Below, piece by piece: positions 59,261 to 64,000 of a DNA stretch of 64,000 bases (position 1 is its first letter; the number at the start of each line of letters is the position of its first letter). Both the position numbers and the translations under genes were made by a program. The DNA comes from Sphingomonas sp. Leaf357 (lineage in GTDB: Bacteria; Pseudomonadota; Alphaproteobacteria; Sphingomonadales; Sphingomonadaceae): contig NZ_LMPM01000001.1 of the NCBI RefSeq assembly GCF_001423845.1, positions 1,217,493 to 1,281,492 on the forward strand, written 5' to 3'. The notes under the pieces were generated by a model, which was not told the DNA's origin, did not search any database, and saw nothing but the letters and a program-made list of their open reading frames with translations.

Positions 59261-60388
59261 ATGCGCGTCGTGACGATCGTGCGCACCGCGCCGCTTGCCT
59301 TGGCCTTCGCGCTCGCCGCCTGTGGCGGGGCCAAGACGCCGCCTGCGCAGCCGCCGGCCGAGGTCGGATATGTCACGTTGACGGCCGGGCCGGTCGCCGT
59401 CTCGACCGAACTGACCGGCCGCACCGCCTCGACCGAAACGGCCGATGTGCGTCCGCAGGTCGATGGCATCGTCCAGGCGCGCCTGTTCGAGGAGGGCTCG
59501 CTGGTCCGCGCCGGCCAGCCGCTCTACCAGATCGACGCGCGCCTCTATCGCGCGTCGCGTGATCAGACCGCCGCGCAGCTCGAAAATGCGCAGGCCGCTT
59601 ATGTCACCGCGCAGGCCAAGGCCGCGCGCTATTCGAAGCTGACCGAGATCGATGCGGTCAGTCGCCAGGATATCGACGATGCCAATGCCGCCGCGCGCCA
59701 GGCGCTGGCCAACGTCCATCAATATCGCGCCAGCCTGCAGACCGCGAAGATCAATGTCGGTTTCACGCGGGTCTATGCGCCGATCTCCGGGCGGATCGGT
59801 CGATCGGCCGTGACCAAGGGCGCGCTGGTCACCGCGAGCCAGACGACCGCCATGGCGACGATCCAGCAGCTCGACCCGATCTTCGTCGACATCACCCAAT
59901 CGAGCCAGCAACTGCTCGCGCTGCGCCGTCAGTTGGCGCAGGGCGATATCCTGCCCGCCAATGCCAGCGTGCGGCTGAAGCTGGAGGATGGCACGCTGTA
60001 TCCCGGCGTCGGGCGGATCGAATTCTCCGAAGTCACGGTCGACCAGAACGCCGGCACCGTGACGCTGCGCGCGCGCTTCCCCAATCGCGAGGGCATCCTG
60101 CTGCCCGGCATGTTCGTGCGCGTCGAAACGCCACAGGGCGTGGTACCGAACGGCATCCTCGTACCGCAGCAGGGCATCGCCCGCGATGCGAAGGGCAGCG
60201 CCACGGCCCTGGTGGTCGGTGCCGACAACAAGGTGGCGCAGCGCAACGTGACGACGGCGAAGGCGGTCGGCAACAAGTGGCTGGTGACCGACGGGCTGAA
60301 GGCCGGTGACCGCCTGATCGTCGAGGGCACGGACAAGGCGATGCCCGGCGCGACCGTCAAGCCCGTCGCTATCAAGACGGCCCAGTAA
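59261..60388 (+). CDS. RND efflux periplasmic adaptor (membrane fusion) lipoprotein
   Basis: A 375-aa adaptor of the AcrA/MexA type. The lipobox is ALAAC (Cys near 20). Lipoyl halves: VRPQVDGIVQARLFEEGSLV and VYAPISGRIGRSAVTKG; the alpha-hairpin lies between; the barrel domain follows with PGMFVRVETPQG. The length is typical. The start is the first ATG in front of the lipoprotein signal, without a strong ribosome site; the frame is open far upstream. It pairs with the pump gene that starts 1 bp after its stop. Confidence 0.93.
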   Translation: MRVVTIVRTAPLALAFALAACGGAKTPPAQPPAEVGYVTLTAGPVAVSTELTGRTASTETADVRPQVDGIVQARLFEEGSLVRAGQPLYQIDARLYRASRDQTAAQLENAQAAYVTAQAKAARYSKLTEIDAVSRQDIDDANAAARQALANVHQYRASLQTAKINVGFTRVYAPISGRIGRSAVTKGALVTASQTTAMATIQQLDPIFVDITQSSQQLLALRRQLAQGDILPANASVRLKLEDGTLYPGVGRIEFSEVTVDQNAGTVTLRARFPNREGILLPGMFVRVETPQGVVPNGILVPQQGIARDAKGSATALVVGADNKVAQRNVTTAKAVGNKWLVTDGLKAGDRLIVEGTDKAMPGATVKPVAIKTAQ

Positions 60389-60389
60389 T

Positions 60390-63300
60390 ATGGGCATCAG
60401 CAAGTTCTTCGTCGATCGCCCGATCTTCGCCTGGGTGATCGCGATCGCGGTGATGCTGGCGGGCGTCGGATCGATCATGTCGCTGGCCATCGCGCAATAT
60501 CCCGACGTCGCGCCGCCTTCGGTCAGCGTCAGCGCGACCTATCCCGGCGCCTCGGCGGAGACGCTGGAAACCAGCGTGACCCAGATCCTGGAGCAGCAGC
60601 TGACCGGGATCGACGGGCTGCTGTATTTCTCGTCCAGCTCGAGCTCGGCCGGCACCGCGCAGATCACCGTCACCTTCGCCAAGGGCACCGACCCCGATAC
60701 CGCGCAGGTGCAGGTGCAGAACAAGGTGCAGCGCGCGGTATCCCGCCTGCCGAGCGCGGTGCAGTTGCAGGGCCTGTCGGTCACCAAATCCAATTCGGAT
60801 TTCCTGCTGATCGTCGCCCTCTACGACAAGACCGACAAGTCGACCGACAGCGACATCGCCGACTACCTGGTGAGCAATTTCCAGGACGATCTGGCCCGCG
60901 TCGACGGCGTCGGATCGAGCCAGGTGTTCGGATCGCAATATGCCATGCGGATCTGGCTCGATCCGGTGAAGATGGCGGCGGTGCAGCTGATGCCGTCCGA
61001 CATCTCCAGCGCGATCACCGCGCAGAATACCGAGGTCGCCGCCGGTCAGATCGGCCAGACGCCGGCGATCAAGGGCCAGATGCTCAACGCCGTCGTGACC
61101 GCCAAGTCGCGCCTGCAGACGCCCGAGCAATTCCGCGACATCATCGTCAAGACCAAGACCGACGGCTCGGTCGTCAAGCTGTCGGACGTAGCGCGGGTCG
61201 AATTGGGGCAGGAGGATTACACCTCCTCGGCCCAGCTCGACGGTCATCCCGGCTCCGGCATGGCGATTCAGCTCGCGCCCGGTGCCGATGCGCTGAAGAC
61301 CGCGACGGCGGTGAAGGCGCGCGTGCAGGAACTCGCCGCGAAGATGCCCCCCGGCTACACCTTGGCGTTCCCGTACGACACCACCGAATTCATCAAGCTG
61401 TCGGTGCACGAGGTGGTCGAGACACTGATCATCGCCGTCGTACTGGTGGTCGTGGTGATGTTCCTGTTCCTGCAAAGCTGGCGTGCGACGCTGATCCCGG
61501 CGATCGCGGTGCCGGTCGTGCTGCTCGGGACGTTCGGCGTGCTGGCGCTGTTCGGCTATTCGATCAACACGCTGACCTTGTTCGCGATGGTACTGGCGAT
61601 CGGCCTGCTGGTCGACGACGCGATCGTCGTGGTCGAGAATGTCGAACGTTTGATGACCGAGGAACAGCTGTCGCCGCGCGATGCGACGATCAAGTCGATG
61701 GACGAGATCGGGTCCGCGCTGGTCGGCATCGCCATGGTGCTGTCGGCGGTGTTCCTGCCGATGGCGTTCTTCGGCGGATCGACCGGCGTGATCTATCGCC
61801 AGTTCTCGGTCACGATCGTCGCGGCGATGCTGCTGTCGGTGCTGGTCGCGCTGATCCTGTCGCCGGCCTTGTGCGCCACCTTGCTGAAAGGCGGCGATCA
61901 CGATCCGTTGAAGCGCAAGGGCCTGTTCGGGCGCTTCAACCGCTGGTTCGACCGTTCCACGACACGCTATGTCGGCGCGACCAAGAGCGTGATCGGGCAT
62001 CGTTTCCTGCATCTCGGCATCTTTGCCGGTATCGTCGTCCTGCTCGCATTCCTCTTCGTGCGCCTGCCGACCAGTTTCCTGCCGGATGAGGATCAGGGCA
62101 TCGCCATGGTGCAGTTCACCCTGCCGGCCGGTGCCACCAGCGAACGCACCGGCGTCGTGCGGGACCGGGTGGAGAAATTCTTCCTGACCGACGAGAAGGC
62201 CAATATCGGCAATATCTTCGCGATCACCGGCTTCGGTTTCTCGGGGTCCGGGCAGAATGCCGGCATCGCCTTTGCCAGCCTCGCGCCGTTCGCCGACCGC
62301 AAGGGCAGTGTGAACGGTGCTCCAGCCATCACGACGCGCGCCACGCAGACGTTTTCGAGCATCCGCGACGCTCAGGTCTTCGCGCTGACGCCGCCGGCAA
62401 TCTCTGGCCTCGGACAGTCGAGCGGCTTCACCTTCGAACTGCTCAACACCAGCGGGATGGCGCAGGACAAGTTCCTGGGGCTGCGCGACAAGCTGATCGC
62501 GGCGGCGAACAAGGATCCGTTGCTCGCCCAGGTCCGCGCCTCGACATTGCCGGATACGCCGCAGCTGCGCGTCGATATCGACGATGCGAAGCTTGCCGTG
62601 CTCGGGCTGACCGAGGCCGACGTGACCGGTACGCTCAGCTCCGCCTGGGGCAGCACGTACGTCAACGATTTCGTCGATCGCGGGCGCGTGAAGCGGGTCT
62701 TCATCCAGGCGGATGCCGCGTATCGCATGCTGCCCGGCGATCTCGACAATTGGTTCGTCCGCTCCTCCGTCAACGGCAACATGGTGCCCTTCTCCGCCTT
62801 CGCCACGACGCGTTGGGAAAAGGGGCCGACCAGCCTGTCGCGCTTCAGCGGACGTTCGTCCTACGAGATTCAGGGTGCGCCCGGTGTCGGCGCCAGCTCG
62901 GGCGATGCGATGAAGCGGATCGTGGAATTGCAGCAGCAACTGGCACCGGGCACAGGCTATGCCTGGGCCGGGCTTTCCTATCAGGAGAACCAGACCAGCG
63001 GTCAGGCACCGATGCTCTACAGCCTTTCGGTGCTGGTCGTGTTCCTGTGCCTTGCCGCCCTGTATGAAAGCTGGTCCGTGCCGTTCGCGGTGCTGCTGGT
63101 GATGCCATTGGGCGTGATCGGCGCGGTGCTGGCGGTGACGCTGCGTGGCCTGGAGAACAACATCTATTTCCAGGTCGGCCTGCTCACGACGATCGGCCTC
63201 GCCTCCAAAAACGCGATCCTGATCGTCGAGTTCGCCGAAATGGCGCGGCGCGAGGGCAAGGACGTGGTCGAATCGGTGCTGGAGGCGGCGCGGGTGCGTT

Positions 63301-63515
63301 TGCGTCCGATCCTGATGACCAGCCTCGCCTTCGTCGCCGGCGTGCTGCCGCTGGCGATCGCGAGCGGGGCGGGCGCGAACAGCCGTATCGCGATCGGCAC
63401 GGCGGTGGTTGGCGGGATGATCACCGCGACGGTTCTGGCGATCTTCTACGTACCGATGTTCTTCGTCGTGGTCGCTCGCCTGTTCCACCGCGCGCCCAAG
63501 GAGGCCGAGGCATGA
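60390..63515 (+). CDS. RND multidrug efflux pump, AcrB-type
   Basis: A 1041-aa inner-membrane pump with the 12-helix HAE1 layout. FFVDRPIFAWVIAIAVMLAG starts helix 1; the proton-relay Asp pair is in GLLVDDAIVVVENVERLM; helix 4-6 and 11-12 motifs (MAFFGGSTGVIYRQFS, GLASKNAILIVEFAEMA) are intact. Length and motif set match AcrB/MexB/AdeB. It exports lipophilic drugs, dyes or host/plant compounds; the substrate cannot be predicted. The stop overlaps the next gene (ATGA). Confidence 0.96.
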   Translation: MGISKFFVDRPIFAWVIAIAVMLAGVGSIMSLAIAQYPDVAPPSVSVSATYPGASAETLETSVTQILEQQLTGIDGLLYFSSSSSSAGTAQITVTFAKGTDPDTAQVQVQNKVQRAVSRLPSAVQLQGLSVTKSNSDFLLIVALYDKTDKSTDSDIADYLVSNFQDDLARVDGVGSSQVFGSQYAMRIWLDPVKMAAVQLMPSDISSAITAQNTEVAAGQIGQTPAIKGQMLNAVVTAKSRLQTPEQFRDIIVKTKTDGSVVKLSDVARVELGQEDYTSSAQLDGHPGSGMAIQLAPGADALKTATAVKARVQELAAKMPPGYTLAFPYDTTEFIKLSVHEVVETLIIAVVLVVVVMFLFLQSWRATLIPAIAVPVVLLGTFGVLALFGYSINTLTLFAMVLAIGLLVDDAIVVVENVERLMTEEQLSPRDATIKSMDEIGSALVGIAMVLSAVFLPMAFFGGSTGVIYRQFSVTIVAAMLLSVLVALILSPALCATLLKGGDHDPLKRKGLFGRFNRWFDRSTTRYVGATKSVIGHRFLHLGIFAGIVVLLAFLFVRLPTSFLPDEDQGIAMVQFTLPAGATSERTGVVRDRVEKFFLTDEKANIGNIFAITGFGFSGSGQNAGIAFASLAPFADRKGSVNGAPAITTRATQTFSSIRDAQVFALTPPAISGLGQSSGFTFELLNTSGMAQDKFLGLRDKLIAAANKDPLLAQVRASTLPDTPQLRVDIDDAKLAVLGLTEADVTGTLSSAWGSTYVNDFVDRGRVKRVFIQADAAYRMLPGDLDNWFVRSSVNGNMVPFSAFATTRWEKGPTSLSRFSGRSSYEIQGAPGVGASSGDAMKRIVELQQQLAPGTGYAWAGLSYQENQTSGQAPMLYSLSVLVVFLCLAALYESWSVPFAVLLVMPLGVIGAVLAVTLRGLENNIYFQVGLLTTIGLASKNAILIVEFAEMARREGKDVVESVLEAARVRLRPILMTSLAFVAGVLPLAIASGAGANSRIAIGTAVVGGMITATVLAIFYVPMFFVVVARLFHRAPKEAEA

Positions 63516-64000
63516 TCCGCATCCGCACGCTCGCCTTGCTGCTGGCGGCATCCAGCCTTGCCGCCTGCGACATGGCACCGAAATACGTTCGCACCACCGC
63601 CGACGTCGCGCCGCAGCAATGGCCGGCCGGCGCGGCCTATGCTCCGGCCGCCGCCGGCCAGGCCGGGTTGCCGTGGCGCACGGTCTTCGGCGATGCGAAG
63701 CTCCAGCAGGTGATTTCGCAGGCGCTGGCCAACAATCGCGATCTGCGTGCGGCGGTGGCCAACATCGCCTCGGCCCGCGCGCAATATCGCGTGCAGCGCT
63801 CGGCCCAATTCCCGACGCTGGCGGCCAGCGGCGGGGCGACGATCTCGCGCACGATCAGCGGATCGGGCGGCACCGGCAACCTGACCAATCCGGCAGGTGC
63901 ATCGTACAGCACGTTCAGCGCTGATGTCGGCGTCAGCGCGTTTGAACTCGATCTGTTCGGACGACAGAAGAACCTCTCGCGCGCCGCGTTCGAACAATAT
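63512..64000 (+). CDS. Outer-membrane factor lipoprotein of the RND system (NodT/OprM-like), cut at window end
   Basis: The first 163 codons of an outer-membrane efflux protein. Lipobox SLAAC (Cys near 19), then APKYVRTTADVAPQQW and LPWRTVFGDAKLQQVISQALANNRDLRAAVANIASARAQY, the first helical repeat of TolC/OprM-type proteins (NodT group). AFELDLFGRQKNLS is also characteristic. The start overlaps the pump stop (ATGA). It completes a three-part efflux operon; the C-terminal two thirds are outside the window. Confidence 0.9.
   Translation, partial: MIRIRTLALLLAASSLAACDMAPKYVRTTADVAPQQWPAGAAYAPAAAGQAGLPWRTVFGDAKLQQVISQALANNRDLRAAVANIASARAQYRVQRSAQFPTLAASGGATISRTISGSGGTGNLTNPAGASYSTFSADVGVSAFELDLFGRQKNLSRAAFEQY

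Noticed and set aside
60372..63578. A 1068-codon open frame antisense to the RND pump gene
   Set aside because: Low-complexity, Arg/His/Gln/Asp-rich translation without domains, opposite a gene with all AcrB motifs. A composition artefact.

Overview
The window looks like a chromosomal segment of a sphingomonad (Alphaproteobacteria, Sphingomonas or a close relative). The basis is high GC content, two large TonB-dependent receptors, a PEPxxWA-CTERM exoprotein, many 4-bp start/stop overlaps, several GTG and TTG starts, and many hairpin-forming intergenic repeats. I saw no tRNA, rRNA, CRISPR array, prophage or insertion sequence.

Layout. (1) 1-3.3 kb, minus strand: the N-terminal end of a sugar MFS transporter, then a compact lasso-peptide-type tailoring operon (HprK-like kinase, sulfotransferase, PqqD-like RRE protein, B2 transglutaminase-like protease) with a 58-aa protein of unknown role upstream. 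No macrolactam synthetase is visible. (2) 3.7-13.7 kb, plus strand: a MarR-type regulator, then five secreted DUF11-type proteins, one of them a 1679-aa outer-membrane barrel mosaic, followed by a small unknown protein and a double PilZ protein. This is the least explained locus and the best candidate for an undescribed cell-surface system. (3) 13.9-20.1 kb, minus: pyrimidine ring degradation (rutB-rutC-rutD-rutA), a DUF2236/MpaB-like oxygenase and an Opu-type osmolyte ABC transporter with fused permease and binding protein.

(4) 20.4-23.4 kb: an SDR, pterin-4a-carbinolamine dehydratase, a zincin-like metallopeptidase and ccmAB. (5) 23.4-33.3 kb: an esterase, a small lipoprotein, a spinster-type MFS transporter, an acyl-CoA ligase, a TonB receptor, a TetR regulator, an SGNH hydrolase and an aldo/keto reductase. 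These suggest uptake and CoA activation of an esterified carboxylic acid under TetR control. (6) 33.3-37.3 kb, minus: an RNase H-like protein, then PepSY, DUF2271, DUF4198 and ApbE genes downstream of a clear Fur-box-like site, suggesting an iron-regulated flavin/redox module. (7) 37.3-39.6 kb: a LysR regulator and a convergent MHS-type transporter.

(8) 39.7-46.3 kb, plus: cyoABCD (bo3-type quinol oxidase), SURF1 and a RegB/RegA-like redox two-component pair, nearly all translationally coupled. (9) 46.6-49.6 kb: a PEPxxWA-CTERM metalloprotease with a textbook terminator, a spermidine-synthase-like protein, an MbcA/ParS-like protein and a small hypothetical. (10) 49.7-56.7 kb, minus: a PaoABC-type periplasmic aldehyde oxidoreductase and a 978-aa TonB receptor. 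(11) 56.9-64 kb: an OmpR-type two-component system divergent from an RND efflux operon (adaptor, pump, outer-membrane factor); the last gene is cut by the window edge.

Intergenic spacers hold at least three families of inverted-repeat (REP-like) elements, and one has evidently been mistaken for coding sequence in front of apbE if the longest frame is taken.
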